A stretch of 64,000 bases of DNA from Candidatus Scybalocola faecigallinarum (GTDB lineage: Bacteria; Bacillota; Clostridia; Lachnospirales; Lachnospiraceae). Within the stretch, counting starts at the first letter, position 1, and each line of letters starts with the position of its first letter. The stretch lies in contig DVIT01000012.1 in assembly GCA_018711005.1 (NCBI GenBank), positions 87,170-151,169 on the forward strand, given 5' to 3'. Both the position numbers and the translations under genes were made by a program. Of the stretch, positions 27,670-37,162 are shown piece by piece. Under the pieces are notes generated by a model. The model had not been told where the DNA came from. It ran no database searches and saw nothing but the letters and a program-made list of their open reading frames with translations.

Positions 27670-29199
27670 ATGGAATCAACAGGCATATCTCTGAAAACGC
27701 AGATTTTACGGGGAACCGTGATCCTGGCCGGCGCAGGGGTCATTACCCGGGTGCTGGGCCTTTATAACCGGGTATTTTTAGCCAATACCATCGGTGCAGG
27801 GCAAATGGGGATTTATCAGCTGATCTTTCCGGTTTTTATGGTGTGCAATGCCATTTGCTGCTCCGGGATCGAGACGGCCCTTTCCAGGCTGACGGCTGCC
27901 TATGCAGGACAGGGAAAGCACGGAAATATACGGCGGCTTGTAAAAATTGCCGTGGGGATCAGTATGCTTCTGGCCTGTGTGCTGGCTGCGGGCGTTTATG
28001 TCCTGGCCGGGCCCATCAGTATTTTTATTTTAAAAGAACCGGAATGTGCCGGGTGCCTGAAGGTTTTAGCCATTGTTATCCCTTTTTCAACAGCCCATTC
28101 CTGTATTTTAGGTTATTTTTACGGCATGAAGCAGACCGGGGTGCCGGCGGTCTCCCAGCTGATCGAACAGATCTGCCGCGTATCGTCCATTTATATGCTG
28201 TCTGTGTCTGTTTTTACGGGAAATGAAGCCGGGGCTGTTATGGCGGTATGGGGCATGGCGGCCGGAGACGGGATTTCCTGTATTTATACGCTGGTTTCCT
28301 ATAAGTTTCATGTGTATCGGCTCCAGCGCCATTTAAGTGAAAGGCACGGCAGAACAGCCGATAGAAGGACTTTATTTGGCCAGCTTATGGGGGACGCCAT
28401 TCCTCTTACTGTAAACCGTCTTTCCCTGACCATGCTCCAGAGCATTGAGTCCATCCTTATCCCGGCCATGCTGAAGCTTTATTATACAGCATCCGGCGAG
28501 GCGATGGAAATCTACGGTGTTGTTACCGGTATGGCTATGCCTTTTATCAGCTTTCCTTCAACCCTGACCAATGCCCTGGCATCCATGCTCCTGCCGGCAG
28601 TGGCTGAAGCGGCGGCAAAAAAGGATTATCCCCTTGTCCGGCGGGCTGTATCCAAAAGCATTCATTATTGTCTGCTCATCGGCATATTAAGTATGAGTAT
28701 TTTCATCCTTTTTGGAAACAGCCTTGGCATGGTATTTTTTAAAGATGAAATGGCCGGGCAATTTTTAACGATCTTTGCCTTTTTATGTCCCTTTATCTAT
28801 ATGTCCGGCGCCCTGGCCAGTGTTCTTAACGGTTTTGGAAAGACCCGCCTGACGCTGCTTCATAACGTCCTTTCCGTAGGCGTGCGCATCCTGTGCGTGG
28901 TGGTCCTTGTCCCCCGTATGGGCATTTCCGGATACTTTTGGGGAATGCTGGCCGGAAGCCTTCTTTTGTGCGGACTGCATACCCTGAGGATCGCAGGCAT
29001 ATGCGGCATTTCCTTTAGTGCTGCCAAGTCCCTTATTTTTCCATGTATCTGCGCAGCAGCAGGCGGCTATGTATCCCTGGCAGTCTACCGCTATCTGCTA
29101 AGCGCCCTGGCATGGCCCCAGCTGGTGGTTATTGCCATTCCATGTTTGTGTATGGCTGTGATTTATTTCCTGGGGCTTGCAGTCACCAGAAGTCTTTAA
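27670..29199 (+). CDS. Polysaccharide flippase, SpoVB-like (MOP superfamily)
   Basis: 'ILRGTVILAGAGVITRVLGLYNRVFLANTIGAGQMGIYQLIFPVFMVC' and 14-TM pattern. Confidence 0.88.
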   Translation: MESTGISLKTQILRGTVILAGAGVITRVLGLYNRVFLANTIGAGQMGIYQLIFPVFMVCNAICCSGIETALSRLTAAYAGQGKHGNIRRLVKIAVGISMLLACVLAAGVYVLAGPISIFILKEPECAGCLKVLAIVIPFSTAHSCILGYFYGMKQTGVPAVSQLIEQICRVSSIYMLSVSVFTGNEAGAVMAVWGMAAGDGISCIYTLVSYKFHVYRLQRHLSERHGRTADRRTLFGQLMGDAIPLTVNRLSLTMLQSIESILIPAMLKLYYTASGEAMEIYGVVTGMAMPFISFPSTLTNALASMLLPAVAEAAAKKDYPLVRRAVSKSIHYCLLIGILSMSIFILFGNSLGMVFFKDEMAGQFLTIFAFLCPFIYMSGALASVLNGFGKTRLTLLHNVLSVGVRILCVVVLVPRMGISGYFWGMLAGSLLLCGLHTLRIAGICGISFSAAKSLIFPCICAAAGGYVSLAVYRYLLSALAWPQLVVIAIPCLCMAVIYFLGLAVTRSL

Positions 29200-29352
29200 G
29201 TGGCCCAAAGGCAGGAACGGCGCCGCAGGGGCAAGGAAGAAAGCAAAACAGATAAACGCCGGAAAGCTATTGTGTTTAAAAAGATATTGTCTGATAATTC
29301 TGAAAAATAATTTTGAGAAGTAAAATTATAGTTAAAAATATGTAAAAAAGTA

Positions 29353-29381
29353 TTGACAATTATGCTGGCAGAGGTTATAAT
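29353..29381 (+). promoter_or_regulatory. Consensus sigma-A promoter of the orphan ncRNA
   Basis: TTGACA (29353-29358), 17-nt spacer, TATAAT (29376-29381). Confidence 0.92.
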
Positions 29382-29387
29382 AAAACC

Positions 29388-29685
29388 ATCAAAAGAAACC
29401 CGATAAAATAAGGCGAAAGAGAGGTACGGACCACCGAAGACTTAAGCTAAAAACCCAAAAAGCTTTAAAATTTCACCTTATATTTTTTATCAACTCAGCA
29501 AAAGTAAATCAGATTTTATTTTAATTAAAAGAAAGTTTGATTGAGCTGAAAGTAATAAAGGTATCAGGAGAATCATTTTAGAGAAGATTAAAGAATTCAG
29601 CGAAAGATGAGGTAAAGTCCAATGGATTCAATAGTCTTGTAAGGAGAGTATCGTTAGAAATAACGTTTACTCTCCTTATTTTTTT
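29388..29685 (+). ncRNA. Orphan structured non-coding RNA (class not identified)
   Basis: Starts just after a consensus promoter, ends in a strong intrinsic terminator (AAGGAGAGTA...TACTCTCCTT + T7); long closing helix GATAAAATAAGGcGAAA/TTTCaCCTTATaTTTTTTATC; no convincing ORF. Confidence 0.85.
29641..29685 (+). terminator. Intrinsic terminator of the ncRNA
   Basis: AAGGAGAGTA-tcGTTAgaaaTAACgtt-TACTCTCCTTA then TTTTTTT. Confidence 0.93.
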
Positions 29686-29754
29686 GTGCGTAAGTGCGCC
29701 CGGCAAGCGGCAGCCGGGGAAGGCATCTTCCCCGGTAATCCCAAAGGACATAAC

Positions 29755-29788
29755 AACAGCCCCGGAAAATGGTCTTTCCGGGGCTGTT
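29755..29788 (-). terminator. Terminator of the Bce-like operon
   Basis: AACAGCCCCGGAAA-atggtc-TTTCCGGGGCTGTT perfect 14-bp arms. Confidence 0.8.
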
Positions 29789-29791
29789 GGT

Positions 29792-31822
29792 TTAATTTGA
29801 AACGATCTTATAATAAATCCTGGCCGTTACGGTGTAGATAATGGTATAAAATACGGCAAAGACTGCGATGGTGCATATAAGGCCTGCAATATATAAAGTT
29901 GTATTGTACATTTGCAAAATGGCCAGCAGCCGGGAAACAATAGGAAAAGCAAAGCCGGTGTGGATACATGCAACTGCCAGGGGAAGGAAAAACACGGAAA
30001 GTACCTGGGTTTTTATGGAACCCTTCACTTCTTTGCGGCTCATGCCCACCTTTTGCATGATCTGGAAACGCTCCCGGTCCTCATAGCCTTCGGTCATCTG
30101 CTTGTAATAAATGATCAGCACAGTGGCCATTAAAAACAGGATGCCTAAAAAGACGCCGATAAAGAGCAGTCCGCCGTAAAGCTGATAGTAGCCGTCCGTA
30201 GATTCTGCCACACAGGAAACATAGCCGGAAATTTCAGCCGGAGCATTGCCGCTGTCAAATACCGCTGCCTGGAGCTGGTCCTTTACAGCGATCTGGGTTT
30301 GATCGTCTGCGTCCAGGTCAAAGGTATAAGAGTAGTTGGTGAAATAGCCGTAAGCCTGGCCGATGGACCGGGTCATTTCCTGGATGGCAGAGGAATCTTT
30401 GGCAATAATGTAACAGGTATTGACCATGTATTTTGAGGCGCTGTCTGCAATCTCAAAATCATCCAGCGTCCCTTTTACATTCAGCAGCGTCGTATCCAGG
30501 ACCAGCTGCGGTCCACTCACGGCCTGCCTTATGGGATTAATATAAATATCATTGCTGTTTTCCAGTGTCAGGGAGCTTCCGGTAATTTCGTTGTAATCCT
30601 CAAGGGATAAAAACAGCAAAAGCCAGGCGGATGTATCTGTATAAAAGCTTGTTTCATTGCTGCCATAAAAACGGTTCCCGTCCTTAAGCACCATAAGGGA
30701 GGTTTCAGTAAATTTTTGGGTATCTTTTGGCTGTATCTGATTTTCCTCAATGATCCCGTCAATAAATGACTCTACCGCAGGAACATCCGCAGGATCGATG
30801 GAAGAAATATCCACCTGAATATGTCTCGGATAATTGGTGCGCTGCTGATCCTCAATACTAATATACAGCAGGAAGGAGGTGGAGATCATAACAAGGACCA
30901 TGGTGGACAGGATACATATATTGGCCAATCCCACGGCATTTTGCTTCATACGGTAGAGCATGCCGGAAATAAATGTAAAATGATTGGGCTTGTAATAATA
31001 TTTCTTGTTTTTCCGCATCAGCTTCAGGGCGGCGATGGTCACGGAAGTAAATAAAAGGTAAGTTCCTATAATTACCAGGATCACTGCAATGAAAAACAGC
31101 ATCACAGCATCAAGGGGCGAAGTTGCAGTAATGGAAATATAGTATCCTCCGCCAAGACACAAAAGGCCGGCAATGACCATGAAAATCCGCGCTTTAGGTT
31201 CCTTTTCGCCCACGTTGGAGCCTTTAAGCAGCTGGATAGGGCTGGCAATCTGGATCTGGCGCAGGGTGCTTAAAAAGGTCAGTGCAAAGATCATAAGGAA
31301 AAACACAATGGTAAGCTGTACGCTGGCCGGGGAAATGGGATTGCCAAGGCTGCTTTCGGAAATGTGGACAAGCTTCATCAGAAAGAGCAGGGCTGCCCGG
31401 TATAAAACAATGCCGAAAAACAATCCAAGGATAATGGTGATGGCGGCACAGTAGAGCGTTTCATAAAAAAGGACCAGGGCAATGTGCTTTTTCTCCATGC
31501 CAAGGATATTGTAAAGGCCAAACTCCTTTTTCCTTCGTTTAATAATAAAGCTGTGGGTGTAAAATAAAAAGATCACAGCAAAAACACCAATGATCCACTG
31601 GCCGTATTCAAGGAATATCCGGACCTCAGCAACGCCATAAAGCTGATCCAGCTGTCCGGCATAGGCCAGCGCAGAGATAATATAATACATGGCGATGGTA
31701 ATAATACAGGTGATCATATAGGAAATATAGCTGCGCCGGTTTTTTCCCAGATTTTGGAAGGCAAGTTTTGGATAAAAAAGTCTACGCATGGCGCTCACCA
31801 CCTGTTTTTGATGTTTCTTCAA
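29792..31822 (-). CDS. BceB-like ABC transporter permease (FtsX domains)
   Basis: 676 aa, 10-TM layout with large extracytoplasmic domain; 'LAFQNLGKNRRSYISYMITCIITIAMYYII', 'RRKKEFGLYNILGMEKKHIALVLFYE', 'MQKVGMSRKEVKGSIKTQVLSVFFLPL'. Confidence 0.9.
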   Translation of the reverse strand: MKKHQKQVVSAMRRLFYPKLAFQNLGKNRRSYISYMITCIITIAMYYIISALAYAGQLDQLYGVAEVRIFLEYGQWIIGVFAVIFLFYTHSFIIKRRKKEFGLYNILGMEKKHIALVLFYETLYCAAITIILGLFFGIVLYRAALLFLMKLVHISESSLGNPISPASVQLTIVFFLMIFALTFLSTLRQIQIASPIQLLKGSNVGEKEPKARIFMVIAGLLCLGGGYYISITATSPLDAVMLFFIAVILVIIGTYLLFTSVTIAALKLMRKNKKYYYKPNHFTFISGMLYRMKQNAVGLANICILSTMVLVMISTSFLLYISIEDQQRTNYPRHIQVDISSIDPADVPAVESFIDGIIEENQIQPKDTQKFTETSLMVLKDGNRFYGSNETSFYTDTSAWLLLFLSLEDYNEITGSSLTLENSNDIYINPIRQAVSGPQLVLDTTLLNVKGTLDDFEIADSASKYMVNTCYIIAKDSSAIQEMTRSIGQAYGYFTNYSYTFDLDADDQTQIAVKDQLQAAVFDSGNAPAEISGYVSCVAESTDGYYQLYGGLLFIGVFLGILFLMATVLIIYYKQMTEGYEDRERFQIMQKVGMSRKEVKGSIKTQVLSVFFLPLAVACIHTGFAFPIVSRLLAILQMYNTTLYIAGLICTIAVFAVFYTIIYTVTARIYYKIVSN

Positions 31823-32594
31823 AGCTCATAAGCTTTCTTGCGCCGCCGGTGGCGATGAGTGTCAGTGTATCGGAAATCTTCTGATACATAGCCTCATAGC
31901 TTTGCCCCGCCCGGTAGATCTGATGAAAGACCTCCCCGTCCTTAATAAACAGGACACGTTTGGCATGGCAGGCGGCATTGGTGCTGTGGGTGACCATAAG
32001 GATCGTCTGGCCGCCGGCGTTAATATCCTCAAAAAGCCTTAAAAGACTGTCGGATGCCCGGGAATCCAAAGCGCCTGTTGGTTCGTCGGCTAAAACCAGC
32101 GCCGGATCTGTGATCAGGGCCCGTGCCACGGCGGCACGCTGCTTTTGTCCCCCGGAAACCTCATACGGGAATTTATTTAAAATATCCCCGATCTCAAGAC
32201 GCTGTGCAATAGGCGTCAGGCGTTGTTCCATCTGAGAGTAGGGGGTACGCGACAGGACTAAAGGCAGGAAAATATTATCCTTCAGGGAAAAGGTATCCAA
32301 AAGGTTAAAATCCTGAAAAACAAAGCCCAGATTATCCCGCCGGAAAGCGGAAATTTCCTTTTCCCGGATCTTTACAATGTTTTTGCCGTTAAGCAGTACC
32401 TCGCCGCTGGTGGGCTTATCCAGGGCGGCCAGGATATTTAAAAGCGTTGTCTTTCCGGATCCGGATTCACCCATGATGGCTACAAATTCTCCGGCCTCTA
32501 CAGAAAAAGACACATTTTTCAATGCCTGTACCTGCTGGCTTCCGAAGCGGGTCGTATATACTTTTTTCAGATTATTCACTTCAAGAATCGTCAT
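31782..32594 (-). CDS. BceA-like ABC transporter ATP-binding protein
   Basis: Walker A 'GESGSGKTT', signature 'VSGGQKQRAAVARAL', Walker B 'LVLADEPTGALDS'. Confidence 0.95.
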   Translation of the reverse strand: MTILEVNNLKKVYTTRFGSQQVQALKNVSFSVEAGEFVAIMGESGSGKTTLLNILAALDKPTSGEVLLNGKNIVKIREKEISAFRRDNLGFVFQDFNLLDTFSLKDNIFLPLVLSRTPYSQMEQRLTPIAQRLEIGDILNKFPYEVSGGQKQRAAVARALITDPALVLADEPTGALDSRASDSLLRLFEDINAGGQTILMVTHSTNAACHAKRVLFIKDGEVFHQIYRAGQSYEAMYQKISDTLTLIATGGARKLMSFEETSKTGGERHA

Positions 32595-32679
32595 ACGTTC
32601 ACCTCATATACAAAAGATTTTTGCGGGACAGGCCGGCGTTTGCTGCGCACACCGCCGGGCCGGCCTTCTTACAGTGAGA

Positions 32680-32708
32680 AGTATAGCAAAACAGGGAAAT
32701 GCAAGCCA
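32680..32708 (-). promoter_or_regulatory. Candidate promoter of the BceAB-like transporter genes
   Basis: Minus strand TGGCTT-N17-TATACT, with a weak -35 typical of activated promoters. Confidence 0.5.
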
Positions 32709-32718
32709 TAAGTCTGAC

Positions 32719-33738
32719 TTACATTTCCCCGGGGAACCTTACACTTTTGTAAGTATCCAGGCCAATGGACACCGTTGTCCCTTCGCCGGGAACGGAAGTG
32801 ATCTCTATAGTATGGGAAAGCTTGTTTAAAATGCGGCGGCATAAATACAGGCCCAGTCCGCTGGATTTTTGGCCGGAGCGGCCGTTATATCCGGTAAAGC
32901 CTTTTTCAAAGATCCGGGGAAGATCCTCCGAACGTATGCCAATGCCTGTGTCTGAAATGATCAGAGACGGGCGGGCCGGGTCAATGCGGATGGTAATACT
33001 TCCCGTTTTCGTGTACTTTAATGCATTGGATAAGATCTGCTCAATGACAAAGGACAGCCATTTTTCATCAGTGAGTACATAAAATTCATCCTCGTCAAAG
33101 TTCAGGCGGATCTTTTTCAGGACAAAGATCCGGGCGTATTTGTGGATACAGCTGCGCACGATCTTTACAAGGGAACACGGCGCAATGATAAAGTCCGTGG
33201 AATCGCTGTCCAGGCGCAAATAGGATAAGACCATGTCCACATATTGTTCGATCTTAAACAGCTCTGCACCAAGGGCTGTGTTCTGGGGGGAATCTTCTTT
33301 GCGCAGCAGCAGGTCCATGGCGGCAATGGGGGTTTTGATCTGATGGGCCCACATCGTATAATAATCCATCATTTCTGTGCGGCTGCTGTCATTTTTGGCA
33401 ACGATGGCCTGCTTGTGCTCGTACAGGGCAGTGATGATCTCCTGATAATCCCGGTCAGGAAGAACGGCGCCCGGCGTCCATGGATCCAGTTCCACGGTGA
33501 TCCGCTCTTTAATATCCTGGAGGGTTTTATGTTTTTGTACAAATTTGGAAAATGAGCGGATCCACAGGATAAAACCAAAGATAAAGCACAAAACAAAGGC
33601 GTAGGCCACAGCTTCCAGAGGCAGGCTGTACAGGTAAAAAATAACGGCGGCAATGGCCCAGCAGCCTAAGGCGGCCAGGAGTATGGCCCGGTAAGCTTTT
33701 ATATATTCCCAAAACAGGGAGAAAGGTTTCTTTTCCAT
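32719..33738 (-). CDS. BceS-like intramembrane-sensing histidine kinase
   Basis: Two N-terminal TM helices with short loop; 'YYTMWAHQIKTPIAAMDLLL'; 'GLGLYLCRRILNKL'. Confidence 0.92.
   Translation of the reverse strand: MEKKPFSLFWEYIKAYRAILLAALGCWAIAAVIFYLYSLPLEAVAYAFVLCFIFGFILWIRSFSKFVQKHKTLQDIKERITVELDPWTPGAVLPDRDYQEIITALYEHKQAIVAKNDSSRTEMMDYYTMWAHQIKTPIAAMDLLLRKEDSPQNTALGAELFKIEQYVDMVLSYLRLDSDSTDFIIAPCSLVKIVRSCIHKYARIFVLKKIRLNFDEDEFYVLTDEKWLSFVIEQILSNALKYTKTGSITIRIDPARPSLIISDTGIGIRSEDLPRIFEKGFTGYNGRSGQKSSGLGLYLCRRILNKLSHTIEITSVPGEGTTVSIGLDTYKSVRFPGEM
32739..32752 (-). promoter_or_regulatory. Candidate BceR-type response-regulator box TTACA-CTTT-TGTAA
   Basis: Matches the TNACA-N4-TGTAA pattern recalled for BceR-like regulators; lies 30 bp upstream of the candidate -35. 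Confidence 0.6.
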
Positions 33739-33776
33739 AAATATATCGCCTCACATCATTGGATCATGTTTTTTGT

Positions 33777-34448
33777 TTATTCGATAATATAACCGATCCC
33801 TTTTTTGGTCTGGATAAAATCCGTCAGGCCGCAGGCCTCCAGCTTTTTCCGGAGCCGGGTAATGTTGACGGTCAGGGTATTTTCATCCACATAGCAGTCG
33901 GTTTCCCACAGCCGCGTCATAAGGGTATCCCGGCTGACCACCTTTCCTTTATTTTCCATAAGCGTCAAAAGGATCCGGTAATCATTTTTTGTTAGATCGA
34001 TCTTTTCATCATTATAAGTCAAAGTCGCGTCTCCGGTATTTAATATAGCGCCTTTATGCTCCAAAAGCCCGGAGGATGCGCCGAAATCATAGGTGCGCCG
34101 CAGGATGGCCAGCACCTTTGCAGTCAGGACATTCATGTCAAAGGGTTTGGCGATAAAGTCGTCCCCGCCCATGTTCATGGCCATGATAATGTTAAAGTTG
34201 TCTGAGGCAGAGGAAATAAACATAATGGGAACCTTGGAAACCTTGCGGATTTCATTGCACCAGTGAAAGCCGTTGAAAAATGGCAGGGAAATATCCAAAA
34301 GCACAAGGGACGGGGAATAGTCGGCAAATTCTGCCAGTATATTTTGAAAATCCGAAGCACAGCGCACCCCGCAGCCCCAGGTTTTCAGCTGTTCTGCAAT
34401 CGCAGATGCAATAACGGTATCATCTTCCACAATAAATATTTTATGCAT
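33777..34448 (-). CDS. BceR-like OmpR-family response regulator
   Basis: 'MHKIFIVEDDTVIASAIAEQLKTWG', 'LVLLDISLPFFNGFHWC', winged helix 'LMTRLWETDCYVDENTLTVNITRLRKKL'. Confidence 0.93.
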   Translation of the reverse strand: MHKIFIVEDDTVIASAIAEQLKTWGCGVRCASDFQNILAEFADYSPSLVLLDISLPFFNGFHWCNEIRKVSKVPIMFISSASDNFNIIMAMNMGGDDFIAKPFDMNVLTAKVLAILRRTYDFGASSGLLEHKGAILNTGDATLTYNDEKIDLTKNDYRILLTLMENKGKVVSRDTLMTRLWETDCYVDENTLTVNITRLRKKLEACGLTDFIQTKKGIGYIIE

Positions 34449-34671
34449 GGTCATCCTCCTTAACTGCTCGTGTATTTTTGTCTGACAGGACAGTGGCACT
34501 GCCATGCCATACCGGATCCGCAGGCATGGCTCAATTTTATCACAAAGCCTGAACGGTTACCAGCCGGAAATTACGGCTGCATTGACATTGGCAGGCGTTT
34601 TTTATAAAATGAAGCAAGAGTCCCCGTTTGTTAAAATCAAGGTGCCCCAGGGCACAGAAGTGGAGTAATAC

Positions 34672-36501
34672 ATGAAAATACTGTTGGCGGCGATCAATGC
34701 CAAATATATACATTCCAATCTGGCTGTTTATTCTTTGAAAGGCTGTACACGCCATATCCATGGGGTGGAGACTGTGGTGAGAGAATATACCATTAATAAT
34801 TATATAGATGAGATCCTTGCCGGACTTTACCGGGAAAAGCCGGATGTTCTGGCATTTTCCTGTTACATATGGAACCTGGATATGGTGGAAGAACTGGCGG
34901 ATCTGATGCACAAGGCAGACCCCCGGCTTGAAATCTGGCTGGGAGGCCCGGAGGTTTCCTATGATGCCGGGGATGTTCTGGAGCGAAATCCTCATGTGCG
35001 CCTGGTCATGCGCGGAGAGGGCGAGGATACTTTCCGGGAGCTGGTTCAGGGACTGTGCGGCATGAGCCCTGAAGGGGACTGCAGCACGGAAGCTGTGACC
35101 GGCGGCTTGACCGACGAGGCGCTGTCCCGGATCAGGGGCATTACGTTTCGGTGCAGGGATGGACGGATCATGGAAAATGGAGAACGTCCGCCGGTAAATA
35201 TGGATCAGATCCCATTTCCTTATAAAAATATGGAAGTGTTTAAAAACCGGATCATTTATTATGAAAGCAGCCGGGGCTGCCCGTTTTCCTGCAGCTACTG
35301 TTTGTCCTCCATTGATAAGCATGTGCGCTTTAGAAGCCTTTCCCTGGTGAAAGAGGAGCTTAAGCTTTTCCTGGATTATAAGGTGCCCCAGGTGAAGTTT
35401 GTGGACCGGACCTTTAACTGCCGTCATGACCGGACCATGGAAATATGGCGCTTTATTAAGGAAAATGATAATGGCATTACAAACTTCCATTTTGAGATCA
35501 CGGCGGATCTGCTCAATGATGAGGAACTGGAGTTTTTAGCAGCCCTGCGGCCGGGGCTGATCCAGCTGGAGATCGGCGTCCAGTCGACCAACCCTGAGAC
35601 GATCCGGGAAATTGACCGGGTCATGGATTTTGAAAAGCTGTCGCGTATTGTAGGAAGGATCCGAAAGGGGAACAATGTCCACCAGCATCTGGATCTGATC
35701 GCAGGCCTGCCCTATGAAGGGCTGGACAGCTTTATAAAGTCCTTTAATGATGTGTACGGGCTGCGGCCCCAGCAGCTTCAAATGGGATTTTTAAAGGTGC
35801 TGAAAGGGTCCAAAATGCATGAAAAGCAAAAGGATTATGGCCTTGTATACCATACAAGACCTGTATATGAAGTTATGTCCACCAAGTGGATCACTTTTGA
35901 TGAGATTTTGTTTTTGAAAGATATTGAGGAAATGGTAGAGGTTTATTATAACAGCACTCAGTTTATTTACAGCCTGGAATATTTGCTGCATTTCTTCTCA
36001 TCGCCCTTTGCCTTGTTTCAGGCCCTGGCCGAAACGTACCGGTCCCAAAACATGGCCGGACGGAAGTTTTCCCGGCTGGAACGCTATGATTTTCTTCGGC
36101 AGTTTGCTGCCGGGGAATTAAAGGGGCAGACGGGGGCTTTGGACTTTTCCCAGCCGCTGTTTGATGAGATCCTCCGGTATGATCTTTATTTGCGGGAAAA
36201 AGTAAAGACGCGGCCGTCCTGGGCGCCGGATCCGGCAGAATGGAAAAAGGCTGTGGCCGCATTTTATTCCTCACCAAAGATGCGTGAAAAGTATTTTAAA
36301 GAATATGATGATAAAAACTACCGCCAGATCCGCAATCTGACCCATGTGGAGATTTTTTCGTGGAATATCCCGGAAAGCGCTGCAAAGGGCCGGGGTGTGG
36401 CTGAAAATAACGGCGGCGTATTGTTTATGTACCAGCACAGAGACAGTCTCACCTATGGGGCCCGTACCGTCTGGTTAAAGGAGGATCTTTATGCCCAATA
36501 A
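34672..36501 (+). CDS. B12-binding-domain radical SAM protein (DUF4080-type)
   Basis: N-terminal B12-binding 'LLAAINAKYIHSNLAVYSL'; radical SAM 'SSRGCPFSCSYCLSS'. Confidence 0.9.
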   Translation: MKILLAAINAKYIHSNLAVYSLKGCTRHIHGVETVVREYTINNYIDEILAGLYREKPDVLAFSCYIWNLDMVEELADLMHKADPRLEIWLGGPEVSYDAGDVLERNPHVRLVMRGEGEDTFRELVQGLCGMSPEGDCSTEAVTGGLTDEALSRIRGITFRCRDGRIMENGERPPVNMDQIPFPYKNMEVFKNRIIYYESSRGCPFSCSYCLSSIDKHVRFRSLSLVKEELKLFLDYKVPQVKFVDRTFNCRHDRTMEIWRFIKENDNGITNFHFEITADLLNDEELEFLAALRPGLIQLEIGVQSTNPETIREIDRVMDFEKLSRIVGRIRKGNNVHQHLDLIAGLPYEGLDSFIKSFNDVYGLRPQQLQMGFLKVLKGSKMHEKQKDYGLVYHTRPVYEVMSTKWITFDEILFLKDIEEMVEVYYNSTQFIYSLEYLLHFFSSPFALFQALAETYRSQNMAGRKFSRLERYDFLRQFAAGELKGQTGALDFSQPLFDEILRYDLYLREKVKTRPSWAPDPAEWKKAVAAFYSSPKMREKYFKEYDDKNYRQIRNLTHVEIFSWNIPESAAKGRGVAENNGGVLFMYQHRDSLTYGARTVWLKEDLYAQ

Positions 36502-37162
36502 TGAAAATCAAGGGGAAAAGCGCCGGGTAGAGCAGATTTTGGCACGGCTGGATGAACGCTACGGCACAGAAAAAATCTGCTATTTGAACTATAATGAGCC
36601 ATGGCAGCTGTTAGTGGCTGTCATATTAAGCGCCCAGTGTACAGACGCCCGGGTCAACATTGTGACAGGCCCTCTGTTTAAGCGGTATCCTACGCCCCGT
36701 GACCTGGCGGAAGCTGATCAAAAAGAGGTGGAGGAATATATCCATTCCGCAGGCTTTTATGTCACAAAGGCCAGAAATATTATTGCCTGCTGCCGCAGGC
36801 TTGTAGATGTTTACGGCGGGGAAGTCCCCAAAACCCTGGAGGAGCTGGTAACGCTGGCCGGCGTGGGCCGCAAGACGGCCAATGTGATCCGGGGAAATAT
36901 TTATGATGATCCAAGCATTGTGGTGGATACCCATGTGAAACGGATTTCCGGGAAGCTGGGCTTTACAAAGGAAAAGGATCCGGAAAAAATCGAGTATGAT
37001 CTGATGAAAGTGCTTCCAAAAGACCACTGGATCTTATATAATATGCATATTATCACATTGGGACGGGAGATCTGCACCGCGCGAAGCCCTAAATGCGGGC
37101 AGTGCTTTTTAAAGGATCTGTGCCCGTCCGGCGATAAAACGGAGGTTGCAGCCGATGCTTAG
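36491..37162 (+). CDS. nth: Endonuclease III
   Basis: 'LLVAVILSAQCTDARVN', HhH 'LAGVGRKTANVI', 'VVDTHVKRISGKLG', FeS 'CTARSPKCGQCFLKDLC'. Confidence 0.95.
   Translation: MPNNENQGEKRRVEQILARLDERYGTEKICYLNYNEPWQLLVAVILSAQCTDARVNIVTGPLFKRYPTPRDLAEADQKEVEEYIHSAGFYVTKARNIIACCRRLVDVYGGEVPKTLEELVTLAGVGRKTANVIRGNIYDDPSIVVDTHVKRISGKLGFTKEKDPEKIEYDLMKVLPKDHWILYNMHIITLGREICTARSPKCGQCFLKDLCPSGDKTEVAADA

Noticed and set aside
29388-29685. Orphan RNA considered as tmRNA, RNase P RNA or SRP RNA
   Set aside because: No tmRNA tag or tRNA-like ends, no typical RNase P core and no SRP Alu/GNAR apical motif seen by eye; a covariance search is still needed.
34540-35490. 316-aa minus-strand ORF opposite the radical SAM gene
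   Set aside because: Shadow ORF; the plus strand carries the conserved B12-binding and CxxxCxxC motifs.
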